Positions 9,882 to 18,382 of a stretch of DNA of 64,000 bases are shown piece by piece. A model generated the notes under the pieces. The model searched no databases and was not told the DNA's origin. It saw only the letters and a list, made by a program, of their open reading frames with translations. Position 1 is the first letter of the stretch. The number at the start of each line of letters is the position of its first letter. A program made the translations under genes and the position numbers. This stretch comes from Candidatus Fermentithermobacillus carboniphilus. Lineage in GTDB: Bacteria; Bacillota; Sulfobacillia; Fermentithermobacillales; Fermentithermobacillaceae. The stretch is taken from contig CP062796.1 of the NCBI GenBank assembly GCA_018208355.1, positions 1,210,494-1,274,493 on the forward strand. Direction: 5' to 3'.

Positions 9882-11915
9882 CTATATTAACCTTTGAACA
9901 TCAAGGATGACCGCCGGGTCACCCTGTGCCAGTATGGTGGCCCCCGCTATCCCCTTCAGCCGGGACAGGAGACGGCCCATTTCTTTCACCACTACCTCCT
10001 CTTCGCCCAAAAGATCGTCTACTCCGAGGGCCAGTGGTTCATCATTTGTGCGCGTCAAAAGAGCGTATCTTTCGGACGAACCTCTTTTCCACTTGTCATC
10101 CCTGAGGGCGCCGGCAAGGGATATCAAGGGGAATATCCTCCCCCGAACGCTCATAGCAGGTTTACCCTGAATGGTCCGAATATCCCCATCTTTGATGGCC
10201 AAAACCTCTTCCACCGACGAGGTGGGGATGGCATAAGTCAGGTCCTCGCACTTAACAAGGAGGGCACGCATAATGGCAAGCGTCAGGGGGAGTCTCAGGG
10301 TGACTTCCGTGCCTAAACCCACTTGGCTTCTCACTTCCACGTGTCCGTTAATGCGCTCCAAGTTTGTGCGCACTACATCCATGCCCACGCCCCTTCCGGA
10401 TACCTCGGTGGCTTTCTCGGTGGTCGAAAAGCCCGGCATGAAGATGAGCTCAATCGCTTCCTTTTCGGAAAGCTTCCGGACCTCCTCTTCTGTGAGAAGA
10501 CCTTTCTTTACCGCCGCCTTTTTGATTTTCTCGGGATCGATGCCGGCGCCGTCGTCCTCGACCCTCACGAGCACTTGATTTTCTTCGTGCCAAGCTAAAA
10601 GCCGAATTCTTCCCTTAGGTGGTTTACCCCGGGCGACTCTCTCGTCGGGCGTCTCGATGCCATGGTCGATAGCGTTCCTGAGTATATGTATGAGAGGATC
10701 ATCTATGACCTCGAGCACCGTCCTATCAAGTTCGGTGTCCTCACCGGCCATCTCAAATTCAACCTGCTTCCCGCAGCGTTGGGCGAGATCTCGGATCATC
10801 CTCGGGAATTTCGTGAAGATGTTCTTTAGGGGAAGAAGCCGAGCACGCATGATGCCTTCCTGTAATTCGGCAGAAGTCCTCTGGAGGTGAGCCGCCAAAG
10901 CCCTTATCTCATTGCCTACCGCCGAAGTCTCTCCGCTTCTCTGAAGCCTGGTCGCAATCTGCGTGAGACGGGTCCTATCGATGACAAGTTCTCCCACCAT
11001 ATCCATGAGGAAGTCCAGAAGGGCGACATCTACCCGCACTGTCTTGCCCAGGGTGGTCTTCTTCACCGTATAGCCTTGCGAGGCCGATTCATCGCGGGAA
11101 AAACCGGCTTCGTTACCTGCGCCGCCTGCAACCGAGCCGGACGCAGCAGGGTTATCCCGAGAAACCCGCTGGTCATACCGCTCGAGACTGACTTCCGCCA
11201 CGTCCTGGACGCCCCGGGCGGTCCTCGCCGCTTCTTTGCCATCGTCTTCCGCGGTGAGATAGATCCTCAGAACGTCGCTTACCCTGTCGTTTTCGATGTC
11301 ATCCAGAGAAGGGGCAGAAGACAGGACTTCCGAGACTTCCCCAACGAGCGTCAGCACCTGAAAAGCCCTGACGGAAAGAAGCGGAGCGTCGGATTTAAAG
11401 CGCACTGTTAGGAGGTAGATGCGTTTTCCGTCGCCATCGAGGTCAACCGTTCTGCTCCCATCCCGGGGCACCGCAGAAGACGTACCCTGCTGGGAGACGG
11501 AGTGTGCCACAGAGGATTCATTGCCAGCGAACTCCCTGATCTTCGCCAATATTTTCTCTGGAGAAGGCCGTTCCTTGTCGCCGCCCAGAGCGTTTCGCCA
11601 TTCCCTGAGGTAATCCAGCACCGCAAAAAGGACGTCCACCATCTCGGCGGTGAGTTCTCTGCCTTGCGATCTCACCTCGTCCAGGATGCTTTCCATGAGG
11701 TGAGTAACCTCAACCCCATCTTGAAGCCCCAGCGTAGCGGCACCGCCCTTGATGGTGTGCATTGCCCTGAATACTTCTTGGATTAACGCCGCGTCCGACG
11801 GAGCCTTTTCGAGTTCGACCAGGTTTTCTTCCGTGTTAGCCAGAAGCTCGTCTACTTCCGAGAGGAATATCTCAAGATCCTGCCTGTATTCTTGGTAATT
11901 GTCTTTGTCATTCAT
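9882..11915 (-). CDS. cheA: CheA, chemotaxis histidine kinase
   Basis: 677 residues with the standard five-domain plan. An N-terminal HPt domain has the phosphorylated His53 in MHTIKGGAATLG. A P2 region follows (about 160-255). The dimerisation helices begin near VDVALLDFLMDMVGELV. The ATP-binding domain shows HILRNAIDHGIE (N box), VRVEDDGAGIDP and SGRGVGMDVV. The C-terminal CheW-like domain ends the protein. It autophosphorylates in response to receptors and passes phosphate to CheY and CheB. It is the second gene of the operon, ten bases after cheW. Confidence 0.97.
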   Translation of the reverse strand: MNDKDNYQEYRQDLEIFLSEVDELLANTEENLVELEKAPSDAALIQEVFRAMHTIKGGAATLGLQDGVEVTHLMESILDEVRSQGRELTAEMVDVLFAVLDYLREWRNALGGDKERPSPEKILAKIREFAGNESSVAHSVSQQGTSSAVPRDGSRTVDLDGDGKRIYLLTVRFKSDAPLLSVRAFQVLTLVGEVSEVLSSAPSLDDIENDRVSDVLRIYLTAEDDGKEAARTARGVQDVAEVSLERYDQRVSRDNPAASGSVAGGAGNEAGFSRDESASQGYTVKKTTLGKTVRVDVALLDFLMDMVGELVIDRTRLTQIATRLQRSGETSAVGNEIRALAAHLQRTSAELQEGIMRARLLPLKNIFTKFPRMIRDLAQRCGKQVEFEMAGEDTELDRTVLEVIDDPLIHILRNAIDHGIETPDERVARGKPPKGRIRLLAWHEENQVLVRVEDDGAGIDPEKIKKAAVKKGLLTEEEVRKLSEKEAIELIFMPGFSTTEKATEVSGRGVGMDVVRTNLERINGHVEVRSQVGLGTEVTLRLPLTLAIMRALLVKCEDLTYAIPTSSVEEVLAIKDGDIRTIQGKPAMSVRGRIFPLISLAGALRDDKWKRGSSERYALLTRTNDEPLALGVDDLLGEEEVVVKEMGRLLSRLKGIAGATILAQGDPAVILDVQRLI

Positions 11916-11924
11916 GAGGACGCC

Positions 11925-12440
11925 TCACCTGACCACCGCTGAAGCTAGGTCTACCTCTTTGAGAGTCCTTTTCTCTGCGTCCGAGATTATCTTCGTGAGG
12001 TCCAAGAGGACAATGAGATTTGAGCCCACTTTGGCGATCCCCTGGATGTACTCGATGTCGTCTCCCGTAATGACGGAAGCGGGAGGTTCTATGGAAGCTT
12101 CGGGTATTCTCAGGACGGAAGAGACCGAATCTACGATCACTCCGATGCTCTCTCCGTCTACTTCGGTGAGGACGATCCTCTGATCCGGGTCTTGCTTTTT
12201 CTTCTCGAATCCGAAGTGGTGCCTGAGATCAAGGACGGGGATGACCCTACCGCGGAGGTTTATTATTCCCTCCACGAAGTCAGGCGCCCTCGGCACCGGA
12301 ACTATCTTCTGGATAGGTATGATCTCGCGGACTTGCGCTATGTCGACTCCGTAGGTTTCGGAGCCAAGACTGAAAGCTACGATTTGCTTTTCTTTCTCTA
12401 TGACTGTTTCTCTACCAGGAGTAGCTTCTCTTGCGGGCAT
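11925..12440 (-). CDS. cheW: CheW, receptor-kinase coupling protein
   Basis: 171 residues, a single CheW domain (IVAFSLGSETYGVDIAQVREI, then IINLRGRVIPVLDLR). It links receptors to CheA. The ATG at 12440 was chosen because GGGGGGAG lies six bases upstream; the frame is open further to 12473. That Shine-Dalgarno sequence is one arm of a perfect 9-bp inverted repeat (12447-12494), so initiation on this first gene of the operon may be controlled by mRNA folding. Confidence 0.93.
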   Translation of the reverse strand: MPAREATPGRETVIEKEKQIVAFSLGSETYGVDIAQVREIIPIQKIVPVPRAPDFVEGIINLRGRVIPVLDLRHHFGFEKKKQDPDQRIVLTEVDGESIGVIVDSVSSVLRIPEASIEPPASVITGDDIEYIQGIAKVGSNLIVLLDLTKIISDAEKRTLKEVDLASAVVR

Positions 12441-12446
12441 AAAATA

Positions 12447-12494
12447 CTCCCCCCTTGTTTTCGTTGTGATCATCGAAAAAGGAGCGGGGGGAGT
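12447..12494 (-). promoter_or_regulatory. Inverted repeat covering the cheW Shine-Dalgarno, or abgB-like gene terminator
   Basis: ACTCCCCCC at 12447-12455 is perfectly complementary to GGGGGGAGT at 12486-12494. Inside the loop TTTTCG pairs with CGAAAA, extending the structure. Read on the minus strand, the 3' arm is the GGGGGGAG ribosome binding site of cheW, followed by ATTTTATG. It could sequester that site, or act as a weak terminator for the amidohydrolase gene ending at 12502, as the tract after the stem is only moderately U-rich. Confidence 0.6.
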
Positions 12495-12501
12495 TGAGGA
12501 C

Positions 12502-13935
12502 TTAATGCCTATTAAACTGGCCCAAAGGTGGCTTCAAACCATCCGGCAGCGGAGACTTGTATCGTTCATCCCCGACCCTCTCCGAGAACTCTTTTTTGGC
12601 CTTTTCCAGGACCGAGGAATTCTCCAGGAGGTCTTTGCCCGTCATAGCCATGACCTTGGCCGCAACGAGCATTCCTCTCAACCCGAGAGCATGCCCGGAA
12701 CACGCTACAATCTGCCAGGAGTGCCCCGGCGTGCCGATGGGCCAGGTAGCCACAGAAACCTGCACAGTCGGCACTATCCAGCTGACGTCGCCGACGTCGG
12801 TGGACCCCGGCATCACTTTTCCCTTATCGAGCGGATCAACCACAGTCGTGTTCATTATCTGGTCATAGAGTTCCTTGGGAGCATTCATGTTCCTGAGCAT
12901 CTCACTCTTCTGACCCTGATCGATTGTTTCCGATACTCTCCTGGCAAATTCCAGTTCCTCCGTGGTCCAATCGGGAGCCCCCACTTTCTTGAAGTTGTCG
13001 AGGGCTAAGAATGTCAGGGTCTCGTTGGGCAGAACATCGTAGCAACCCGCAAGAAACTCTACGTCGAAAGTGGTCCCGGTCATCAGTGCGGCACCCTTCG
13101 CCACATCCAAAAGGCGGGCATAGATCTCTTCGACCTGGCGCCTTCTGGGAGCCCTGACGTAATACCAGACCTGTGCTCGGGCCGGGACAACGTTTGGCTG
13201 GCCTCCCCCATCCGTGATGACGTAATGGATTCGTGCATCGGGGATAATGTGCTCCCTCAGGTAATTGGCGCCTATATTCATGAGCTCCACGGCGTCAAGG
13301 GCACTTCTACCGTTGTGGGGATCTCCCGCCGCGTGCGCCGTTTTCCCGTGGAAATTGAACCTGGCGGAGTTTAGACCGTTTGAGCTTCCCAGCTGAACGG
13401 TATTGATGCAGCCTGGATGCCAGGTGATGGCCGCGTCGAGATCATTAAAGACCCCTTCTCGCGCCATAAAAACCTTGCCTACGAGGGTCTCTTCAGCCGG
13501 ACAACCGTAGTAACGGATGGTACCTCCCATTCTTCGTTCTTCCATGAAAGTTTTCAAGGCAAGGGCCGCTCCCAGGGCGCCCACCCCTAAAAGATTATGG
13601 CCGCAACCGTGCCCGGGAGCCCCTTCCGCCAACGGACGCCTTTCGGCGACGGCATCCTGTGAGAGACCCGCTAGTGCGTCGTATTCTCCTAAAAAGCCTA
13701 TAATCGGACGGCCCTTTCCCCATTCGGCCACGAATGCCGTTGGCATACCGCCCGTTCCTATCGTCACCGAAAATCCTTTCCTGGAAAGGTAGCTGATCTG
13801 TGCCTTGGCCGATTTCTCCTCTTTGAGGCCTACTTCCGCAAAGCGCCAGATCTCTAGGGCGAGGTCCCAAAGATCGCCAGCTAGGCCGTCGACGAGAATT
13901 TCCAGGGGATCTCTAGACCGACTTTTGTCTTCCAT
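12502..13935 (-). CDS. M20-family amidohydrolase, AbgB-like
   Basis: 477 residues. The zinc-site motifs PGHGCGHNLLGVG and CPAEETLVGK, and later ITWHPG, are those of the M20 peptidase family, and the overall pattern best matches the B subunit of p-aminobenzoyl-glutamate hydrolase. Members cleave amide bonds of N-acylated amino acids or aminobenzoyl-glutamate. No AbgA partner lies next to it, so it may work alone on another substrate. GAGGTG precedes the ATG. It lies 106 bases after the GH18 gene on the same strand and directly before cheW, with a hairpin between. Confidence 0.85.
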   Translation of the reverse strand: MEDKSRSRDPLEILVDGLAGDLWDLALEIWRFAEVGLKEEKSAKAQISYLSRKGFSVTIGTGGMPTAFVAEWGKGRPIIGFLGEYDALAGLSQDAVAERRPLAEGAPGHGCGHNLLGVGALGAALALKTFMEERRMGGTIRYYGCPAEETLVGKVFMAREGVFNDLDAAITWHPGCINTVQLGSSNGLNSARFNFHGKTAHAAGDPHNGRSALDAVELMNIGANYLREHIIPDARIHYVITDGGGQPNVVPARAQVWYYVRAPRRRQVEEIYARLLDVAKGAALMTGTTFDVEFLAGCYDVLPNETLTFLALDNFKKVGAPDWTTEELEFARRVSETIDQGQKSEMLRNMNAPKELYDQIMNTTVVDPLDKGKVMPGSTDVGDVSWIVPTVQVSVATWPIGTPGHSWQIVACSGHALGLRGMLVAAKVMAMTGKDLLENSSVLEKAKKEFSERVGDERYKSPLPDGLKPPLGQFNRH

Positions 13936-14040
13936 AGAAACACCTCTTCTGAGAAGCTGATGTTAGGGCATTCTCTCGGATATTCGGAAATTCTCCGAGA
14001 TTATCCTGCTAATCTACTCAAGACTCTTGAGGGCAGGCTC

Positions 14041-15720
14041 TTACTTGATCCCTTCCTCGATGACGGTCCAGATTTCCGGGGCTTCAAACCCTCTCCTCCA
14101 TGCAGCCACTCCGGCAAGACCATAGACTCTCGCCAATTCGAGCCTTTTCTTCATAGATTCCTCATCTTCGATCCAGATCTTGTACGTATGCTGTCCTTCC
14201 TTCTTCTCGGCGTACTTGAGTCCGGTATCAGGCTGGAAAACCGCTGACACGTTCTCAGACCGGAGCCAGTCCCGCGCCTGTGTCATCCCTATGGCTTTGG
14301 GAGACACCCTGGTAGAGCCGTCTTCTTGTGTCTCCTTCCACAACCTGGTATAAAACGGGACACCAAGCACCAGTTTCTCGGCCGGGACTTCTTCCAGGGT
14401 TTTTCTTATGGCCCATTCGGTCCAGGGAATCGTCGAAACGGGTCCAGCTACGCTCGAATTGTGCGGGTACTGATCGTACGCCATCAACATCACATAGTCC
14501 ACAGCCTCGGCCAGCCTGTCCCTCTCGTAACATAGAGACCACGTGGGACTGGAGGATTTGACGGTGATATCGATGGAGACGGTGAGGCCCGCCTCGTGCA
14601 TGAGGGGCACCATCTCCCTGACGAACTGGGTGAGGTAAGGAGCATCTTCCCGGTACACGTTCTCGAAGTCTATGTTTATGCCGTCCAGGCGATAAATCCT
14701 GGCGTAGATGAGCAGCTGAGCGATCACTTTGTCGCGGAGGTCTGAGTTTCTCAAAACAGCCCGGGTTCTTTCCAGCTCGAAGGAATTGGAGAAGAGCGCC
14801 CAAACCTGATAGCCGCGAGAATGAGCCCAATTCACGTACCTCATGTCGGCTCTGTTTTCGACTTCTCCCGGAGTTTTTGCAAGATGAAACCAGGTGGGTG
14901 AAACCACGTTGACTCCCTGCATAGGACCTATCTTGGAAGGATCCGGCGTAGCCACGTCGACCTGTTCCCAGACAAGCACCACTTTGTCTCCCCTCACGGG
15001 GGAAGGAGAATATTCCACCGGCGGCGCCACTTCCGGAGCCTTAACTTCCTCCCGAGTGAGGCTGCTTTTGGGAAGGAATCCACTGAAACCTTCTTTCGTC
15101 TCCACCATTACCCACTTCCCCACGTCATCAAAGATTTGTACCTCGGACCCGGAAAAAACTCTGTGGACACGCCTGGACAGAACCGATGGTTCAGCCCTGA
15201 TTATCGAGGCAACCTTTACCTGGGCGAAACGACGGGGTTCATCCAGTCTCTTTACCAAGAATACACCGTTTTCTTCTATCAGAGAAGTTGCAAGCGGGTA
15301 AAGTATCTCCAGAGTGGTTGCGGGAATGTAGGGCTCTTTCCCTTCGAATATCACCGGGAATTTCAGATTAAGGGGGTGCTGGTTCACGTAGGCGGTAAGC
15401 GACTCGGCCCTGAGTTTTATAACTTTGTCCGCCGTAGTCACGACCACCACGCCCTCCTTATCCCAAAAGGCGTTTTTGTCAAGGACCTCTTTTATGAAGC
15501 GGAACGGCACATACGCTTCGCCATCTTCGACGACTACCGGAAAGTCGTAAACCCTGCCCCGGTATACCAGGTTCGGCCTACCTTCCGGAGGTCTTTTGAC
15601 CCATAGGAAAGACGGGGCAACCATCGAGCCAAACAGGACGGCAAGTACCGCAACGAGAAGAAGCCACTGAAGAGAGGTATTCGGCCTTTTGCGTCTTGGA
15701 TATATGACCGGTGCTGTCAT
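14041..15720 (-). CDS. GH18-family hydrolase with stalk and SH3-like domains
   Basis: 559 residues from the ATG at 15720; a TTG at 15747 is also in frame but lacks a ribosome binding site. A transmembrane signal anchor lies at about residues 18-40. It is followed by a copper-amine-oxidase-N-like stalk domain (DFPVVVEDGEAYVPFRFI), a bacterial SH3-like domain (about 185-240) and a GH18 barrel. The catalytic motif reads DGINIDFENV, with the acid/base Glu present. This layout is typical of Firmicute spore or vegetative cell-wall hydrolases of the YaaH/chitinase type that act on N-acetylglucosamine links. Location is outside the membrane. Exact substrate unknown. Confidence 0.88.
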   Translation of the reverse strand: MTAPVIYPRRKRPNTSLQWLLLVAVLAVLFGSMVAPSFLWVKRPPEGRPNLVYRGRVYDFPVVVEDGEAYVPFRFIKEVLDKNAFWDKEGVVVVTTADKVIKLRAESLTAYVNQHPLNLKFPVIFEGKEPYIPATTLEILYPLATSLIEENGVFLVKRLDEPRRFAQVKVASIIRAEPSVLSRRVHRVFSGSEVQIFDDVGKWVMVETKEGFSGFLPKSSLTREEVKAPEVAPPVEYSPSPVRGDKVVLVWEQVDVATPDPSKIGPMQGVNVVSPTWFHLAKTPGEVENRADMRYVNWAHSRGYQVWALFSNSFELERTRAVLRNSDLRDKVIAQLLIYARIYRLDGINIDFENVYREDAPYLTQFVREMVPLMHEAGLTVSIDITVKSSSPTWSLCYERDRLAEAVDYVMLMAYDQYPHNSSVAGPVSTIPWTEWAIRKTLEEVPAEKLVLGVPFYTRLWKETQEDGSTRVSPKAIGMTQARDWLRSENVSAVFQPDTGLKYAEKKEGQHTYKIWIEDEESMKKRLELARVYGLAGVAAWRRGFEAPEIWTVIEEGIK

Positions 15721-15884
15721 CCTGTACCTGCCTTTCGCTTTACTCAAGTATTACTTCGACAGAGACTGACCTTCTGACCTTCATCTTTTCCTTCCTTTTT
15801 GTGGCATGTCGTGGGATAATGGAAATTCTTCGTACCCGGGATAGTCATGCAGATGGTTGAAAATTGGCCGGGCGTATAGAGTAA

Positions 15885-15908
15885 CCAGGTAGAGGATACG
15901 TAACCTGG
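15885..15908. promoter_or_regulatory. Short inverted repeat in the divergent GH18/beta-lactamase-like promoter region
   Basis: CCAGGT (15885-15890) and ACCTGG (15903-15908) form a perfect 6-bp dyad about 50 bases upstream of the plus-strand gene, in the 237-base region between two divergent genes. It could be an operator; no clear sigma-A boxes were found in the region, so this is weak. Confidence 0.25.
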
Positions 15909-15957
15909 AAAGCGAAATCTAGATCGCAAACGAATCAAAAGACCCCAAAGAAAGGAG

Positions 15958-16821
15958 ATGAAGCGCGGGAAGGGAACCCCTTTTCGCGTGCTTTCTATGG
16001 TGAAGGTACCTCGGGATATACTCTGGCAGAAAATGGAGAAAGACCTTCAGGAATGCTGCGAAGGCGGCGGCGTAGTCGGCTACCATTTGCTTGACCTCGT
16101 CTCGGGACTACGTACCGGCTTTCAGGACGACATCTTATTTCCGACTGCAAGCACGATAAAAATCGCGATCCTCCTGGCTGTCGCGGATAAGGTCCACAGG
16201 GGCCACTTGTCATGGGATGAACGGCATTCGACAACGAACCTCCCAAAAGTGGGAGGGAGCGGCATCCTATCACACCTGAGGTATGCGGTAGACCTCGCCC
16301 TCTGGGATATCTGCGCCCTCATGATCTCCCTTTCCGATAACGATGCCACCAATCTTTGCATTGAACTTACGGGTTTTGACTACGTTAACGGCCTCATGGA
16401 CTCCTTGGGCCTTCCAAACACGAGACTGAGGAGAAAAATGATGGACGCTGAAGCGGTAAAAAGAGGTGACGAGAATACATCGACGCCCCGGGAACTTGTG
16501 ACTCTAATCGAGAAGATCTATAAGCGGGACGGAATAGCCGAACCCGTTGCCCGGGACGTGCTGACTCTCCTCGAACTCCCCAAAAGCGGTCCTTTCACCG
16601 ACGCTTTGCCACATTCGGTCAAAAGGGCCAATAAGCCGGGTGGCCTTTCTCACGTTTCAGTGGATGCCGGGGTTGTTTACCTTCAGGAGCGTCCTTTCTG
16701 CCTTTCAGTCATGGGAAGCTTCCTCGAGCCTCAAGAAGATGAGTCGGTAAAGCGGGTAATCCAAAAAGCCTACAAGTATATGGACCTAATGGCTCGGTGC
16801 ACGGAATACGGCAGGGCATAG
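15958..16821 (+). CDS. Class A beta-lactamase-like serine hydrolase
   Basis: 287 residues. The nucleophile motif STIK (Ser65-Lys68) lies in FPTASTIKIAIL, the second motif SDN at 126-128 (ISLSDNDATN), and NKPGG takes the place of the third KTG box. The family includes beta-lactamases and D,D-peptidase-like enzymes. The omega-loop ExxLN is not evident; DENTSTPRE stands near that place. No signal peptide is seen, which argues against a classical exported beta-lactamase. The start is unsure: AAGGAG directly abuts the ATG at 15958 with no spacer, and an ATG 13 codons on lacks a site. Its job is unknown. Confidence 0.8.
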   Translation: MKRGKGTPFRVLSMVKVPRDILWQKMEKDLQECCEGGGVVGYHLLDLVSGLRTGFQDDILFPTASTIKIAILLAVADKVHRGHLSWDERHSTTNLPKVGGSGILSHLRYAVDLALWDICALMISLSDNDATNLCIELTGFDYVNGLMDSLGLPNTRLRRKMMDAEAVKRGDENTSTPRELVTLIEKIYKRDGIAEPVARDVLTLLELPKSGPFTDALPHSVKRANKPGGLSHVSVDAGVVYLQERPFCLSVMGSFLEPQEDESVKRVIQKAYKYMDLMARCTEYGRA

Positions 16822-16851
16822 GATTTTCTCGCCGGGCATACCTTCACAAAA

Positions 16852-16895
16852 GCCCGGAGAGCGATCTTTCATCAATCAAGATCCCTTCTCCGGGC
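16852..16895 (-). terminator. Long hairpin between convergent genes
   Basis: GCCCGGAGA (16852-16860) pairs with TCTCCGGGC (16887-16895), and GATCTT/AAGATC pair inside the loop. On the minus strand the stem is followed by TTTTGTGAAGG, making it a terminator for the dipeptidase gene; for the plus-strand gene it lacks a T tract. Confidence 0.65.
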
Positions 16896-16920
16896 CCATT
16901 CGCAGATTACAGGCAGTTCT

Positions 16921-17937
16921 CTATCCTAAAACCTCCCTGTAAACCCTCAGCCAGTTTTCACCCAGGACTTTCCTGACCTCTTCCTCGGTGTAACCCCGGG
17001 CCAAAAGCTCTTCGGTGAGCCTCGGAAGCTCGCTGACATCCTTGAGGACTTGCGGCTGGCCAGGGGTTACGGTGAACCCATCGAAATCCGAACCCAAACC
17101 GACGTGATCTATCCCCGCGACTTTCTTGATGTGATCGATGTGGTCGCACAACCTTGATAAAGACACATTCTCTTTTTTGTCGTCCACAAAACCCGGGGCA
17201 AACACCACGCCTATAACCCCGCCTTTTCTTGCGAGAGCTTCTATTTGGCGGTCAGTTAGGTTTCGCGGGTGAGAGGCAAGTTGCCTGCAATTGGAATGAG
17301 AAGCTATGTAGGGACGTTCAGCCACCGCATCGAGAGCCCAAAAACTGGACTCAGATAGATGAGATACGTCCACCAGCATCCCCAGGCGTTCCATTTCCTT
17401 GACCAGGGATATGCCGAAGTCGGTCAACCCCGACCTCGAGCTTCTTTCACCTACTCCGTCTGCTATGTCATTCCTCTGATTCCAGGTAAGACCCATCGCT
17501 CTTACTCCAAGTCTGTAAAAGCTCCTGAGGAGAGACAGGCTACCTTCCACGGCCTCACCGCCCTCGATGCTCAAAAGGGCCGAAACCTCCCCTTTGGCTT
17601 TGGCGGTCGTAATGTCAGAAGCCCGAGTGGCCAGTTTGAAGTCGTCTGATTCGTCGACCAGGCCGTAAAAGGCGTCGAGGAGTTCCAGGGTCCTCCGGGC
17701 AGCACGAGCAGGTTTGTACTGGGGTTCTATGTAAAGCGCCATGACCTGGCAGGTAACACCGCCCTCTTTGAGACGGGGAAGATCTATATGGCCGCTTTCG
17801 CTCTTCTCGAAAAAATTTCGTCTCCCGGAACCGCCGTAATATCCCTGAGCGGGTCCGGTGCCACAAATCTGGAGCAGAGTATCGCAGTGCCCATCTACGA
17901 TGATGGAATCTCTGTGCAGCCCTAAAGCGTCTCTCAT
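16921..17937 (-). CDS. Membrane dipeptidase-family (M19) zinc peptidase
   Basis: 338 residues. The N-terminal zinc ligands stand in IVDGHCDTLLQI (His17, Asp19), a bridging Glu in LLSIEGGEAVEG, and further ligands in VDVSHLSE and IASHSNCRQL. The end of the barrel reads VGLGSDFDG. Enzymes of this family cleave dipeptides, including those with a D-residue, and some act on beta-lactams. No signal peptide is seen, so it is probably cytoplasmic. AAGGAGG precedes the ATG. It starts about 20 bases after the hairpin that ends the ferredoxin transcript. Confidence 0.92.
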   Translation of the reverse strand: MRDALGLHRDSIIVDGHCDTLLQICGTGPAQGYYGGSGRRNFFEKSESGHIDLPRLKEGGVTCQVMALYIEPQYKPARAARRTLELLDAFYGLVDESDDFKLATRASDITTAKAKGEVSALLSIEGGEAVEGSLSLLRSFYRLGVRAMGLTWNQRNDIADGVGERSSRSGLTDFGISLVKEMERLGMLVDVSHLSESSFWALDAVAERPYIASHSNCRQLASHPRNLTDRQIEALARKGGVIGVVFAPGFVDDKKENVSLSRLCDHIDHIKKVAGIDHVGLGSDFDGFTVTPGQPQVLKDVSELPRLTEELLARGYTEEEVRKVLGENWLRVYREVLG

Positions 17938-17958
17938 CTCGCGGCCTCCTTATTTAAA

Positions 17959-17997
17959 TGCCAGGTCCGCCCTTTTCCAAAACGCGGGAACCTGGCA
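17959..17997 (-). terminator. Hairpin terminator after the ferredoxin gene
   Basis: TGCCAGGT (17959-17966) pairs perfectly with ACCTGGCA (17990-17997). On the minus strand the stem is followed by TTTAAAT and then the AAGGAGG of the next gene. Confidence 0.6.
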
Positions 17998-18054
17998 CAT
18001 TTTGGCTTTGCCCACTACGATACCATGAAGGAGAGCGAATCTTTCTAGCTGCTT

Positions 18055-18375
<321 letters not shown>

Positions 18376-18382
18376 CTAGCGC

